Positions 44,501 through 53,450 are shown, numbered from the stretch's first letter. The stretch is DNA of 64,000 nt from Schaalia vaccimaxillae DSM 15804 (GCF_000420425.1 NZ_ATUX01000009.1:1-64000), one strand, 5' to 3'. Made by a program: numbers and translations. Notes: a model not told the origin generated them from the sequence alone.

Positions 44501-45246
44501 AGGGGACGCGCGACACAATCGCTCAAGCTGAAACCCAGATCAACGAGGGGCTTGAGCAGCTTGTTGGCCCGCAATGGTCCCGACTGGTCATCACCACCAT
44601 CTTCGAAGCCGAATCGCCCGAGACCAGCCAGTTCGTTGACATGCTCTTCAAGCGTTGTCGGTCAGACTTTGGCGGCGATTGCTACCTCGTTGGTAACTCC
44701 ATCATGACCTACGAGATGAGTGAATCTTTCGGGTCCGAAAACCTGATGATCACTCTTTTGACGGCGTTGGCGATCTTCATTGTCGTTGCCCTGACCTTCC
44801 GGTCGTTGTCGGTGCCGCTTCTGCTCGTGCTCTTGGTTCAATGCGGTGTGTTCATAACTGTGACAACCATTGGCTTGCAGGGCTATGACAACTACTACCT
44901 CGCGCAGCTCATGGTCCAGTGCATCCTTATGGGGGCCACGATCGACTATGGCATCGTATTGACGACGTACTACCGGCGAAGCCGCAAGACCATGGGGATT
45001 GCGCACGCGTTGTCGGCCTCGTACGACGGGTCAATCCACACGATCTTGACGTCGGGTTCCATCATGATTTTCGTGACCGGCATCTTGGGGTATCTTTTCG
45101 AGAACCCCACCATTGCTCAGATTTGCCGGACGATTTCCATTGGCGCATTGGCAGCAACGTTGCTGATCATCGTGATCTTGCCGGGGCTGTTGGCTGCCTT
45201 TGACTCTGCGGTGGCAGGCAAGGGGAGGCTACGAGGGCGGCATTAG
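41566..45246 (+). CDS. MMPL/RND-family transporter with large repeat-containing loop
   Basis: A 1226-residue membrane protein of the MMPL branch of the RND superfamily. The N-terminal helix (FIVDRRGLVVSVMAFLTIVASIFI) is followed by a first cluster of helices, including LSMDYSIILMNRYRQEK with the proton-relay type D-Y. The second helix cluster includes MGATIDYGIVLTTYYRRSRK near residue 1125. Between the clusters lies a very large extracellular part (about 375-1030). It contains seven imperfect tandem repeats of about 82 residues, each with a hydrophobic T/S-x-x-x-F-V-S-F-V-like centre and a D/N-P. Most MMPL proteins lack these. Start is GTG 41566 with GAGGAAGAG upstream. Substrates may be envelope lipids; that is family knowledge only. 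Confidence 0.88.
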   Translation: MLDKIAGFIVDRRGLVVSVMAFLTIVASIFIPRVGVITDQAEFLPSDSQMRRGLDLMDQQWPNDIQPRTVRVMFTGLDEDEEQDIHDELAEIPGVSQVEWEAGAPQFHSGEHTLYIVNTEYDYDSPQELAIEQAIHDRYGDDNMVMRNDNPSPASELPTWILIAAIGMGVIILFVMCASWLEPILFLAAIGMAVLLNLGTNIFRGSIAEVTFTIGAILQLVLSMDYSIILMNRYRQEKAAVQGRANAMKKALRHSFSAISSASVTTVVGLLMLCFMSMTIGADLGIALAKGVFISMICVFTVLPALILWSDKLIDRTTKPFFEPNLKKLAGFEYRFRWPLTAIFAVLFVGSYILSSQTPVVYTLAKEDPVAEVFPVENEMVFLYKNDAHDSAAKLADDIEDEDEVRAVASYPSTLGRQRTISEMTDMLDTMGARGQFDATTLGLVYYFAHDGAGVESMTVPAFVSFLTDDVAKNRTLSRSFDKSNFSQIEKLKKFTNPTELTARKNATELAQFLGLGQDEATQILLAYYIAHGVADPGTMSLPGFVSFVTGEVARDPEYGQMFDRASLRQLRQLSTYTDAAQMTRQADVYDLAELMRMDPQDAAYVLMYREAIQGNYAGETMTLPTFVSLVRNDVATNPEFFEQINAEQVQALDQLAPLTEKTRLTTPLNAQALASAQSMDPALVGQIFALKAMSEGRDPASVTTMSVHDFTTFLVDSVLADPSSPAAAAIPSAEAARLKEAKKIMDLTVSETQMTPVQMAGLTGMDPAQLGLLYAYGAMEEDAESWSASPHEFIHFLLDQQDTFGDRIADQADQLQSLAAIIDTSIASTQLTPSELAGLLGTDADQARQLYLLHISRHGDTTSWGMNVQNFLGFIVDELLTNPDRAKAFSASEANQLRGIRALVDAVVGGKSLPSAEMAGLFSGLERSVDAQTVELLYLLRAVMTEADPSWTLSLDELFDHLQSDVLADPRFDGLIDEGTRDTIAQAETQINEGLEQLVGPQWSRLVITTIFEAESPETSQFVDMLFKRCRSDFGGDCYLVGNSIMTYEMSESFGSENLMITLLTALAIFIVVALTFRSLSVPLLLVLLVQCGVFITVTTIGLQGYDNYYLAQLMVQCILMGATIDYGIVLTTYYRRSRKTMGIAHALSASYDGSIHTILTSGSIMIFVTGILGYLFENPTIAQICRTISIGALAATLLIIVILPGLLAAFDSAVAGKGRLRGRH

Positions 45247-45307
45247 GCGGTCTGCGTGTCAGTGAGCACATCGGAGCCGGTATGGATGCGCTGGCTATTT
45301 CGGTGAA

Positions 45308-45877
45308 TCAGTCAACGGTGACGACCTGTGAACGTACGATCCACAGGCCGAAACGGTCGAGGGCGCGTTGCAACTGGTCTTGGCTCGCCTGACCGTTGCG
45401 AGTGAGTACGCAGTAGCGTTCTTTGGCTTCGTGGCTTTCAAGGTTCGTCTCTTGGAAACCATTGCGTTTGTAAAACGCTAGGCGGCGAACACGTTGTTCG
45501 TAGTTGTCAAAGCCTTCTTCGACTGGCTCGATTTCAAGGACTTGAGTGTGGTCGTCATAGCGTTCGCCGAAGGCGTCGAGGATGCGGGACCCGTAGCCGC
45601 GTGAACGCCTAGTGTCATCAACGGCTAGGAATGCCAGATAGGCCAGGTTGTCGGTTGCCATGGAGTAGGTCAATCCTGCAACTTTGTCTGGTTCAGCCGG
45701 ATCGAACCAGGCGAGGAAGTCGCACGAGGGGCGCAGTGCGTTCAAGCGTAAGAGAGGCAAGGGCACTTGTTCCGAGGGCGGAAAAGCTCGCTTATACAGG
45801 TCGCGGACTTGCTGACTCGTCGAACCAAAGCTTGGGACAGGCCGACAAATGAGCGAGGGCGAAGCAGGCGTGGTCAT
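45308..45877 (-). CDS. GNAT-family N-acetyltransferase
   Basis: A 189-residue acetyltransferase. The acetyl-CoA loop is DDTRRSRGYGSRILDAF (R/Q-x-x-G-x-G form), preceded by strand LAYLAFLAV. The C-terminal part is RRLAFYKRNGFQETN, which is the expected last strand-helix. The acceptor cannot be deduced. It converges with the MMPL gene and is divergent from the MacB-like gene. Codon use agrees with the rest of the chromosome. Confidence 0.88.
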   Translation of the reverse strand: MTTPASPSLICRPVPSFGSTSQQVRDLYKRAFPPSEQVPLPLLRLNALRPSCDFLAWFDPAEPDKVAGLTYSMATDNLAYLAFLAVDDTRRSRGYGSRILDAFGERYDDHTQVLEIEPVEEGFDNYEQRVRRLAFYKRNGFQETNLESHEAKERYCVLTRNGQASQDQLQRALDRFGLWIVRSQVVTVD

Positions 45878-45940
45878 GGGTAGAGGATAAACATAGCCGC
45901 GGTTGAGTGCCTGGTTGGGGCACTAGTGATGCTTATGGAC

Positions 45941-46003
45941 GTCCCTCGGGGAACTTTTGTGCGTCCTTCGCGGGAGTTTTGTGCGTCCCTCGCGGGGGAG
46001 GGG
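45941..46003. repeat. 22-bp tandem repeat, copy A
   Basis: Two full units and one partial of a 22-bp unit beginning GTCC-C/T-TCG and ending TTTTGTGC. The units start at 45941, 45963 and 45985. The same unit recurs at 50209-50283. Its role is unknown. Confidence 0.75.
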
Positions 46004-46098
46004 AAGAGTCACACGATCTTGATCAGGGTCCTTTCAGGGCAGTGGGGTAGGGTTTTTGACGGCACGATTCAGGAACCTGAAAAATCGAAGGGTGCTTC

Positions 46099-49000
46099 AT
46101 GCTTGAGCTGCGCAACATTACGAAGGCATACACCACCGCTTCTTTAACGCAGGTCGCCCTCGACAACATTTCCGTCGCCTTTAGAGACAACGAATTCGTT
46201 GCAATCCTTGGCCAATCCGGCTCAGGAAAAACCACCATGCTGAACATCGTCGGCGGGCTCGACCACTTCGATAGCGGCGACCTCGTCATCGATGGAATCT
46301 CAACGAAAGACTATCGGGACCGCGACTGGGACTCCTACCGCAATAACCGCATTGGCTTCGTCTTCCAGTCCTACAACCTCATCCCGCACCAAAGCGTCCT
46401 CGCCAACGTCGAACTGGCCCTGACACTGTCGGGAGTCTCTCGCAAAGAACGACGCGCACGCGCCCTCGACGCCCTCAAAGAAGTCGGACTCAGCGACCAC
46501 ATCTACAAGCGTCCTTCCCAAATGTCGGGCGGTCAGATGCAGCGAGTAGCCATCGCGCGCGCCCTCGTCAACGACCCAGAGATCCTGCTCGCAGACGAAC
46601 CAACCGGCGCCCTCGATTCCAAAACCTCCGTGCAAGTCATGGACCTGCTACGAGACGTCGCCAAAGACCGCCTCGTCATTATGGTCACGCACAACCCTGA
46701 GCTGGCTCGCCAATATGCCACTCGCATCGTCGAACTTGCCGACGGGCAAATTGTTGCCGACTCAGCGCCCTTCATTCCGGGCACCGAAACTATCCGTCAG
46801 GCCAAAGCTCCCAGGAAAACCTCAATGTCCCTGTTGACGGCGCTATCGCTGTCTGCCAATAACCTCATGACGAAAAAAGGACGAACCGTCATGACGTCTT
46901 TCGCTGGATCCATTGGCATTATTGGGATCGCAGCCATTCTCGCCCTCGCCAATGGAGCCAACGACTACATTGCGCGCACGGAAGAAGAAGCACTGACCTC
47001 CTACCCGCTAACCATCCAGAAAACGGCCATGGACATGGAAGGGATGCTCGCTGGCCCAGCCAGCCAAGACCAAGACGACAGTGAACAAAGCGGCGAAACA
47101 TCCACCGACAGCGGCACGCAAACAAAAGCTCGAGTCAAGGTTAGTAAAGGCTTCACCGAAACAATGAACTCGGCCAAAACCAACGACCTGAAGACCCTCA
47201 AATCATTCTTCGACGCTAATGGTGGCAAGATCAACGACTACGTCGAAACAATCGAATACTCTTATAACGTCACCCCTCAGATCTACCTCGAAGACACCAC
47301 AAAAGGCGTCGTCCAGGTCAGTCCAGAACAGGCCTTCGCCACGCTGTCCTCCGCCTACGGATCGGGGGCATTTCGAGGCTTCGTCTCGACAGAGGCCTTC
47401 GGGCAACTCCCAGCGTCAAAGTCCCTCTACGAAAATAAGTACGAAGTCGTAGCAGGGCAGTGGCCCGACGATGCAGACGAACTCGTCCTCGTCCTTGATT
47501 CAAACGGATCAATGCAAGACCTGTTCGAATACGCCCTGGGACTACGCGACCACGCCGAACTCGACAAAATGATGGAGGACTACTACTCGGGGCAGATGGG
47601 CACACGCCCCGGTGGCTCTCAGCTAGATGCCTCTCAGTCAGCCCAATCGGGTAGCACCGCCGACGCGGATAACGCAGCGACGTCTAGTCGTAGTAGGAAC
47701 GACAGCTACACCTACGATGACATCCTTGGCATCACCTACAAACGGATCAACCCAGCAGAGAAGTATGTCTACGACGACACCTACAAGGTGTGGACTGATA
47801 AATCTAACGACCTGGCCTTCATCAAAGACAAGATCGCTCACGGCCAAAACCTGCGCATCACGGGGATCGTCAAAGCCACAGATGATGACGTCACCACTCT
47901 TCGCCAGGGCATCTTGTACACGCCCGAGCTCACCGAACAGATGATCCAAGAAGCCCAGTCTTCCCAAATCGTCAAGGAACAGCTCGATCAACCACAAAGG
48001 GACGTCTTCACAGGGAAAACCTTTGACCAGTTAGCTCAAGAAGCTAAAGAAGGCGCCCAATCTGACTTTGACATGACCTCGCTGTTCAGCATTGACGAAG
48101 CGAAAATTCAGGCTGCATTCCAGGTTGACCCGAATGCTTTGCAAATGGACCTGTCTGGTTTGGACTTGTCGGGTATGGATACCTCGGCGCTGGATATGAG
48201 TGATTTCCAGATGGACTTGGCTGACATGGACTTGTCCGGCATGGATTTGTCACAGGCTATTGATCCCGACGCTTTTGACCTGTCAAAAGTCAACTTGGGG
48301 GACTTGTCGCAGATATACCCGCAGCTTGCTCAGGTCGACTATGTGACCATCATTCAGTCCGCCTTGGCTGACGGCGCCGTGGGAGATACGGCTGGTGAAG
48401 AACTGGGACGGGTCGCAACCCAAATTGCCGACGGTTACGCCGCTTATGCAGCCACCAACTCTGATTCAGACGGAGACGGAACACCAGATGTTGATGCGGC
48501 TCAACTGGTCACTGATTATCTCCAGACCCAGGAGGTTTCAACCCTCTTACAAAACACCGCCTCGTCTGACCGAGTGATCGATTCCGAGAAGCTGACGGCA
48601 AACTTGGCTCAAGCACTTGGGGAAGATCCAGCGATCGAAGGGATCGCTCAGACAGTGGGCCAACGTCTGGCCACCAGCATCGGAACCCAGATTGCCGCCC
48701 AGCTGGGCTCGGCGTTGTCTTCGGGTGTGAGCGACATGATCTCGACCTATATGACGTCGGCGATGACGTCAGCCATGTCGGGCATCATGCAGGCCGTCCA
48801 AACACAGTTGACCAGCCAAATCGAAACGGCAATGGCAGGTTTTGCGCAGTCCATGGCCAATGCAATGAGCTTTGACCAGAAAGCTTTTGCTGACGCCTTC
48901 CAAGTGAACATGGATGAAGACGACCTCGCTGCCCTCATGTCAACGATGATGCGCACGACCGTCAGCTCCTACGAATCGAACTTGGCCAAGCTGGGGTGGG

Positions 49001-49587
49001 GCGACCTGAATGAACCCAATGACATCAGCATCTATCCCACGTCTTTTGAAGATAAAGACCAAGTGAAGAAGATCCTCGACGACTATTCACAGGCGAAAAT
49101 CGCTGCCGGCCAGAACGCGCAGGCGATTACATACACAGACATGGTCGGCATGCTCATGTCCTCTGTGACGCGCATTATCGACATTATTTCGTGGATGCTC
49201 ATCGCATTCGTGTCGATCTCCCTGGTGGTGTCCTCCATCATGATTGCGATCATCACCTACATTTCGGTGCTCGAACGCAAGAAAGAGATCGGCGTTTTGC
49301 GATCAATTGGGGCTTCGAAGAAAGACATCAGTCATGTTTTCAATGCTGAAACTGTGATCGAGGGCTTGCTCGCAGGAATTATGGGAGTGGGGATCACTTT
49401 GATGCTGTGCGTGATAGCCAACGTCATTGTGTCCCAGACACTCGGCGTGGACAATATCGCCCAACTACCTGTCAGCGCCGCGATGGTGCTCATTTTGATC
49501 TCTGTGCTGCTGACTTTGGTGGCGGGTCTTTTGCCGGCTCGTAAAGCGGCGCGCGAAGATCCGGTGGAAGCGCTACGGTCAGAGTGA
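46099..49587 (+). CDS. MacB-like ABC protein: ATPase fused to FtsX-type permease
   Basis: A 1162-residue fusion. The ATPase spans residues 1-230: Walker A GQSGSGKTT at 38-46, signature MSGGQMQR, and Walker B ILLADEPTGALDS. The permease domain starts with a helix near 265-290 and ends with three helices at the C-terminus (about 1030-1160, FtsX type). Between them is an extracellular region of over 700 residues. It includes an aspartate-rich repeat stretch at about 681-738 with units like LDLSG/MDLSG. Such fusions in Gram-positives move peptides or lipids, or act mechanically at the membrane. The start ATG 46099 has GAAGGG upstream. It lies between two copies of a 22-bp tandem repeat. Confidence 0.9.
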   Translation: MLELRNITKAYTTASLTQVALDNISVAFRDNEFVAILGQSGSGKTTMLNIVGGLDHFDSGDLVIDGISTKDYRDRDWDSYRNNRIGFVFQSYNLIPHQSVLANVELALTLSGVSRKERRARALDALKEVGLSDHIYKRPSQMSGGQMQRVAIARALVNDPEILLADEPTGALDSKTSVQVMDLLRDVAKDRLVIMVTHNPELARQYATRIVELADGQIVADSAPFIPGTETIRQAKAPRKTSMSLLTALSLSANNLMTKKGRTVMTSFAGSIGIIGIAAILALANGANDYIARTEEEALTSYPLTIQKTAMDMEGMLAGPASQDQDDSEQSGETSTDSGTQTKARVKVSKGFTETMNSAKTNDLKTLKSFFDANGGKINDYVETIEYSYNVTPQIYLEDTTKGVVQVSPEQAFATLSSAYGSGAFRGFVSTEAFGQLPASKSLYENKYEVVAGQWPDDADELVLVLDSNGSMQDLFEYALGLRDHAELDKMMEDYYSGQMGTRPGGSQLDASQSAQSGSTADADNAATSSRSRNDSYTYDDILGITYKRINPAEKYVYDDTYKVWTDKSNDLAFIKDKIAHGQNLRITGIVKATDDDVTTLRQGILYTPELTEQMIQEAQSSQIVKEQLDQPQRDVFTGKTFDQLAQEAKEGAQSDFDMTSLFSIDEAKIQAAFQVDPNALQMDLSGLDLSGMDTSALDMSDFQMDLADMDLSGMDLSQAIDPDAFDLSKVNLGDLSQIYPQLAQVDYVTIIQSALADGAVGDTAGEELGRVATQIADGYAAYAATNSDSDGDGTPDVDAAQLVTDYLQTQEVSTLLQNTASSDRVIDSEKLTANLAQALGEDPAIEGIAQTVGQRLATSIGTQIAAQLGSALSSGVSDMISTYMTSAMTSAMSGIMQAVQTQLTSQIETAMAGFAQSMANAMSFDQKAFADAFQVNMDEDDLAALMSTMMRTTVSSYESNLAKLGWGDLNEPNDISIYPTSFEDKDQVKKILDDYSQAKIAAGQNAQAITYTDMVGMLMSSVTRIIDIISWMLIAFVSISLVVSSIMIAIITYISVLERKKEIGVLRSIGASKKDISHVFNAETVIEGLLAGIMGVGITLMLCVIANVIVSQTLGVDNIAQLPVSAAMVLILISVLLTLVAGLLPARKAAREDPVEALRSE

Positions 49588-49615
49588 CGTCGCTGTCTAA
49601 TGGGAGGAACCAGTT

Positions 49616-50200
49616 ATGCCTACGCCTGCAAAGCTTGCCACCGATCGTCGTGTTGCTGTTCTGATTGCCGATGGCCTGGAAGAAGTTGAAGCCCTTGCCG
49701 TCGTCGATATTTTGTTCCGCGCTGGGATCCGCGCCGATATGTTGGCGGTGGGGGAGTCGCTGCAGGTGACGTCCTCGCATCTCATTTCTTTCACCTGTGA
49801 CGAGCTACTGAGTAATGTTCAGCTGTCTGACTATGAGCTGGTGTTCCTGCCCGGAGGAATCCCTGGGACGCCGAACCTCAAAGCCTGCCCTGCTGTTGTT
49901 TCCGAGGTCGAGCGCCGAGGAGCCTCGGGGCAGTGGCTTGCTGCGATTTGTGCGGCGCCCTCAATTCTTGCCGAGGTCGGAGTTTTACAGGGGCGTCGGG
50001 CTACGGCGAATCCTGGGTTCATGGATGCTATTGATGAGGGCGGTGCCACGTCATGTGAGGACGCTATTGTTGTTGACGGGCACATCATCACGAGCCGCGG
50101 CATGGGAACCGCGATTGACCTGGGCTTGCAGATTGTCCGAGTTTTGCTCGGCGAGGACGCGGTTGAGGCTGTCAAGAAGGGCATTGTGTATCAAGGCTGA
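49616..50200 (+). CDS. DJ-1/PfpI family protein
   Basis: A 194-residue protein of the DJ-1/PfpI superfamily. Cys112 in the nucleophile elbow AAICAAPS and the Glu in DGLEEVEA (about residue 22) form the reactive pair seen in DJ-1. PGGIPG is the conserved loop. Members act as oxidation sensors, glyoxalases or chaperones; which applies here is not known. It starts 28 bases after the ABC gene with GGGAGG upstream, so it may be co-transcribed. Confidence 0.92.
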   Translation: MPTPAKLATDRRVAVLIADGLEEVEALAVVDILFRAGIRADMLAVGESLQVTSSHLISFTCDELLSNVQLSDYELVFLPGGIPGTPNLKACPAVVSEVERRGASGQWLAAICAAPSILAEVGVLQGRRATANPGFMDAIDEGGATSCEDAIVVDGHIITSRGMGTAIDLGLQIVRVLLGEDAVEAVKKGIVYQG

Positions 50201-50208
50201 GCGAGGGG

Positions 50209-50283
50209 TGCATTTTGTGCGTCCTTCGCGGAACTTTTGTGCGTCCCTCGTGGAACTTTTGTGCGTCCCTCGGGGGAAGGGAG
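50209..50283. repeat. 22-bp tandem repeat, copy B
   Basis: A partial unit (from 50209) and full units at 50221 and 50243, then a partial at 50265. They share the same 22-bp unit as 45941-46003, differing at a few positions (for example CTCGTGG versus CTCGGGG). Confidence 0.75.
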
Positions 50284-50323
50284 TGGGGATAAGACACGAG
50301 CGGAAAGGAAGACGAGGCGGGGT

Positions 50324-50329
50324 TAGGGT
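50324..50329 (+). promoter_or_regulatory. -10 box of leaderless nitroreductase transcript
   Basis: TAGGGT ends exactly 6 bases before the GTG start at 50336, with no ribosome site. Confidence 0.4.
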
Positions 50330-50335
50330 AGAGAC

Positions 50336-51058
50336 GTGAATCCTCAAGACTTTTCCGCACTCGCGGCCTCGCGCCACTCTGTGCGTGACTTCCAAGCCAC
50401 TCCTGTGCCCCAAGAAATTTTGGACCGCATCCTCGCCGATGCTGCCCAAGCTCCTTCCTGGTCGAACACTCGCCCCTACATGATTGCCTTAGCGCAAGGC
50501 GAACAGGCCGAGCGTCTACGCGCCGCTTACGTTGCCGAGTTCAATAAGACCCTCGATGTTCAGCACGGACAGCGCGGAGCCAAAACAAAAATGGTGCTTT
50601 CGGGCAACGTCCCCGACGGCGACTACAAAGTCTGGGCACCCTACCCGCCAGACCTGCGCGTTCACAGCGTCCAAGTCGGCAAGAGCCTCTACCGACACAT
50701 GAATATCGGGCGCGAAGACCGTGAGGCACGCGATCAAGCCAGCCGCAGGAACTGTGAAGCTTTCGGAGCCCCAGTGATCGGCTTTGTCTTCATCCATAGT
50801 GGTCTCATGCCCTTTGCTGCGCAGGACGCCGGGCTTATGCTTCAAACGCTGTTCCTGTCTGCCAAAGCCAACGGCGTTGACTCATGTCCTATTGGAATCC
50901 TTGCCACCTGGCGAGGTCCCGTAGATGCCGAGTTTGAAATCCCCGAGGATTACAAACTCATCACCGGATTCGCCCTCGGCTACGCATCCGACGCGCCAGT
51001 CAATGACTTCCGGGCCGAACGCCGGCCGATCAACCTGGTGCCTGCAAAAACCCACTGA
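50336..51058 (+). CDS. Nitroreductase family protein
   Basis: A 240-residue FMN-dependent oxidoreductase. The N-terminal SRHSVRDFQATPVP motif binds FMN phosphate; APSWSNTRPY and GLMLQTLFLSAKANGVDSCPIG are the other family hallmarks. It may reduce nitro compounds or quinones; the natural substrate is unknown. Length is normal. Start GTG 50336 lies 6 bases after a TAGGGT hexamer, consistent with a leaderless mRNA. The 22-bp repeat ends 53 bases upstream, close to the promoter. Confidence 0.92.
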   Translation: MNPQDFSALAASRHSVRDFQATPVPQEILDRILADAAQAPSWSNTRPYMIALAQGEQAERLRAAYVAEFNKTLDVQHGQRGAKTKMVLSGNVPDGDYKVWAPYPPDLRVHSVQVGKSLYRHMNIGREDREARDQASRRNCEAFGAPVIGFVFIHSGLMPFAAQDAGLMLQTLFLSAKANGVDSCPIGILATWRGPVDAEFEIPEDYKLITGFALGYASDAPVNDFRAERRPINLVPAKTH

Positions 51059-51121
51059 AGCTATACCCGCTCGCATGCAAGTGGAACCAACAAGCTGGTG
51101 AGTAGCTGAAACTCAAGGAAT

Positions 51122-52033
51122 ATGAGCAAGAAGAAAACGCGTACCTGGCCGCAAGAACCTGAACCGCTGACACGGGCAGTCATGGACAATCACACTCATC
51201 TACCCGTCCATGAATTAGAGATCCCCAAAGCGGACGGCATCCGATTGAGCTTGCCCGATCAGATTCAACGGGCCCGAGCGGCCGGCGTCACTCACCAGAT
51301 TTCTTCAGCTTGTGAGCTACCTGACTTTGATCCGATGCTCGACATTGCCCGCCAACACGAGGGCATTCGCGTCGCCCTCGCTATCCATCCCAACGAATCG
51401 GCACTGCACGCCGGACACGCAGAACCGTCTCCCGATGGACTGACTCCGGAACAAAAGGACTACCACATCCCCCTCGTGGAAGCACTCGTCGAGGTCGAGC
51501 GACGCCTCGCCGACCCAATGGTCGTAGCAGTCGGAGAAACCGGCCTCGACTTTTTCCGAACAGGCCCCCAAGGACGTCAAGCACAGGCTGACTCTTTCAG
51601 AGCCCACCTAGAGATGGCGAGAAACGCAGGACTCCCACTGCAGATCCACGACCGTGATGCCCACGAGGAAACCCTTCAGATCCTCGCCGAGTCAGCAGGT
51701 CCGGATCAGCAGATCGTATTCCACTGTTACTCCGGCGACGCCGAGATGGCCCAAAGCCTCAAAGACAACGGCTGGTACGCCTCATTCTCGGGAACCATTA
51801 CCTACCCGGCCAACGAACACCTACGCCAGGCGCTCGCGGTCCTTCCTCGTGAATTGGTCCTGGTTGAAACCGATGCGCCTTACCTGACTCCGGCACCTCA
51901 TCGAGGTAACCCAAATTCGTCCTACGTCATGGTTCACACTGTTCGTTTCATTGCTGACCTGTGGGGTGTGTCAGAAGACCAGGCTTGCGATCAACTCATG
52001 GCTAATTCGCAACGCGTTTACGGCATTTGGTGA
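51122..52033 (+). CDS. tatD: TatD-family metal-dependent DNase
   Basis: A 303-residue TIM-barrel hydrolase. Metal ligands are visible: HTH in MDNHTHLPVH, Glu in AVGETGLDF, His in LQIHDRDAHEE and VFHCYSGD, and Asp in ETDAPYL. The gene begins a conserved actinobacterial order (tatD, rpfB, rsmA, ispE). Members degrade DNA and take part in repair. Start ATG 51122 follows CAAGGAAT. It is followed by 213 bases of leader before rpfB. Confidence 0.94.
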   Translation: MSKKKTRTWPQEPEPLTRAVMDNHTHLPVHELEIPKADGIRLSLPDQIQRARAAGVTHQISSACELPDFDPMLDIARQHEGIRVALAIHPNESALHAGHAEPSPDGLTPEQKDYHIPLVEALVEVERRLADPMVVAVGETGLDFFRTGPQGRQAQADSFRAHLEMARNAGLPLQIHDRDAHEETLQILAESAGPDQQIVFHCYSGDAEMAQSLKDNGWYASFSGTITYPANEHLRQALAVLPRELVLVETDAPYLTPAPHRGNPNSSYVMVHTVRFIADLWGVSEDQACDQLMANSQRVYGIW

Positions 52034-52188
52034 GCACAGGCAGGGGCTGGAGCTACACCTATGCCTTGGTGAGGTATTGGCGAACTCCCTATCTGTGGAC
52101 AACCTGTGAAGTGGTGAGACCGCACACGAAGGTTCGCCATTGTGGTCACGGATTGGTTACGGTAGTTCAGTTAAGTCCGGTCCCGGAC

Positions 52189-52213
52189 GACCGAGGCGCG
52201 AACCGCCTCGTCG
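52189..52213 (+). other. Hairpin in the rpfB leader
   Basis: CGAGGCG and CGCCTCG pair around a 5-base loop, and flanking ACGA/TCGT extend the stem past one bulged C. It is followed by GTTTGATTCC. It could end a short leader RNA or stabilise the mRNA. I looked for a c-di-AMP riboswitch, common before rpf genes, and did not see its core. Confidence 0.35.
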
Positions 52214-52246
52214 TTTGATTCCGGAAAGTACGAACTCTGGAGCCAC

Positions 52247-53395
52247 GTGATTTCGCATCCTTCCCGCCGCACTGTCATCGCGACCGCATCTGTCCTCGCT
52301 CTGCTAGTGACGGGTACGGCCGGAGCCTCTATGGCAGCATCACATCGCGATGTCACGATTGAGGTCGATGGAGTGGCGGCTCCTGTCTCAGGGTTCTTTG
52401 CGGACGTTGAAGGTGCTCTGCGAGCTGGTGGTGTCCAGGTTAGTGAGCACGACTTGGTAGCTCCCCAAGCCACTGCTGCTCTGAGTGACGGTGAAACCGT
52501 TGTGGTGCGCACAGCCAATCAATACATGCTCAAAGTCGACGGTGAACCCATCACAGCCTGGTCCACCGCGCAAAGTATCGATGGAGTCCTCGACTCTGTC
52601 GAAGCTGACGGATCGATTGTTATGGCGGCGGATCGTTCGGTGACACGCGACACCTTGCCTGCTTCAAGTCAGGCATCTACCCTTGCCGTCGAAGCGGACG
52701 GCAAATCCATCGAGGTCGAAATGACACCGTCGGACACGGCTGACTCGTTGCTTGCCAAGGCCCAGATCGCCACCTCACCTTTGGATCGCGTCGAATTCGT
52801 GTCAGAAAATGGCGCGATGCTTTTGCGCGTCCAGCGAGTGACGCGAGGTCACGTCACAGAAACTGAAGCAGTGGCGTTTACAACTGAGGAACGCTCCGAC
52901 GATACGATCTACGAGGGCGAAACCCAGGTTCTGCAAGAAGGAGCCGATGGCTCGGTGACAACAACCCGTTATCGCGAGACGGTGGGCTCAACGGTTCTCG
53001 TTGATGTGGTGGTGTCCCAGGATAAGAAAGAACCAACGAACAAAGTTGTTGCCGTGGGCACCAAGAAACGTCCTGTTGCTGCCGCATCGACGTCTTCTTC
53101 AACCAGTTCGTCAGCGAGTTCGTCCTCCAGCGCCGCGTCAGGCTCCTCAGCGGTGTCCGGTGACGTGTGGGCAGCGCTTGCTCAATGTGAATCCGGTGGT
53201 AATCCGGCCACGAACACCGGTAACGGCTACTACGGTATGTATCAGTTCTCTCTGAGCACCTGGCAGGCAATGGGCGGTTCGGGTCTACCTTCCAATGCTT
53301 CTGCCGCTGAACAGACCGCACGAGCTCAGGCGCTTCAAGCCCGGGCTGGGTGGGGCCAGTGGCCTGGCTGTGCCTCACGACTGGGACTGCTGTGA
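52247..53395 (+). CDS. rpfB: Resuscitation-promoting factor RpfB
   Basis: A secreted cell-wall hydrolase that helps dormant cells resume growth. The 382-residue protein has a signal peptide (residues 1-31), two DUF348 repeats (for example TIEVDGVAAPVSGFFADVEGA and VRTANQYMLKVDGEPITAWS), a G5 domain (about 215-275), a Ser-rich linker and a C-terminal Rpf domain (VWAALAQCESGGNPATNTG to WGQWPGC). The catalytic Glu is in QCESGGNP. The two Cys form the family disulphide. Start GTG 52247 has GGAG 6 bases upstream. Confidence 0.93.
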   Translation: MISHPSRRTVIATASVLALLVTGTAGASMAASHRDVTIEVDGVAAPVSGFFADVEGALRAGGVQVSEHDLVAPQATAALSDGETVVVRTANQYMLKVDGEPITAWSTAQSIDGVLDSVEADGSIVMAADRSVTRDTLPASSQASTLAVEADGKSIEVEMTPSDTADSLLAKAQIATSPLDRVEFVSENGAMLLRVQRVTRGHVTETEAVAFTTEERSDDTIYEGETQVLQEGADGSVTTTRYRETVGSTVLVDVVVSQDKKEPTNKVVAVGTKKRPVAAASTSSSTSSSASSSSSAASGSSAVSGDVWAALAQCESGGNPATNTGNGYYGMYQFSLSTWQAMGGSGLPSNASAAEQTARAQALQARAGWGQWPGCASRLGLL

Positions 53396-53450
53396 CTTCG
53401 AGGTGCTTGGGGCTTGACGTGGCTGAAATGAGAAGGGGAGGCGCGCAACT

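Noticed and set aside
45941-50283. CRISPR array
   Set aside because: The 22-bp units are directly abutting with no spacers, and no cas genes are near.
52034-52246. c-di-AMP (ydaO) riboswitch before rpfB
   Set aside because: The leader has a hairpin but I could not find the conserved GGGGAACC-type core.
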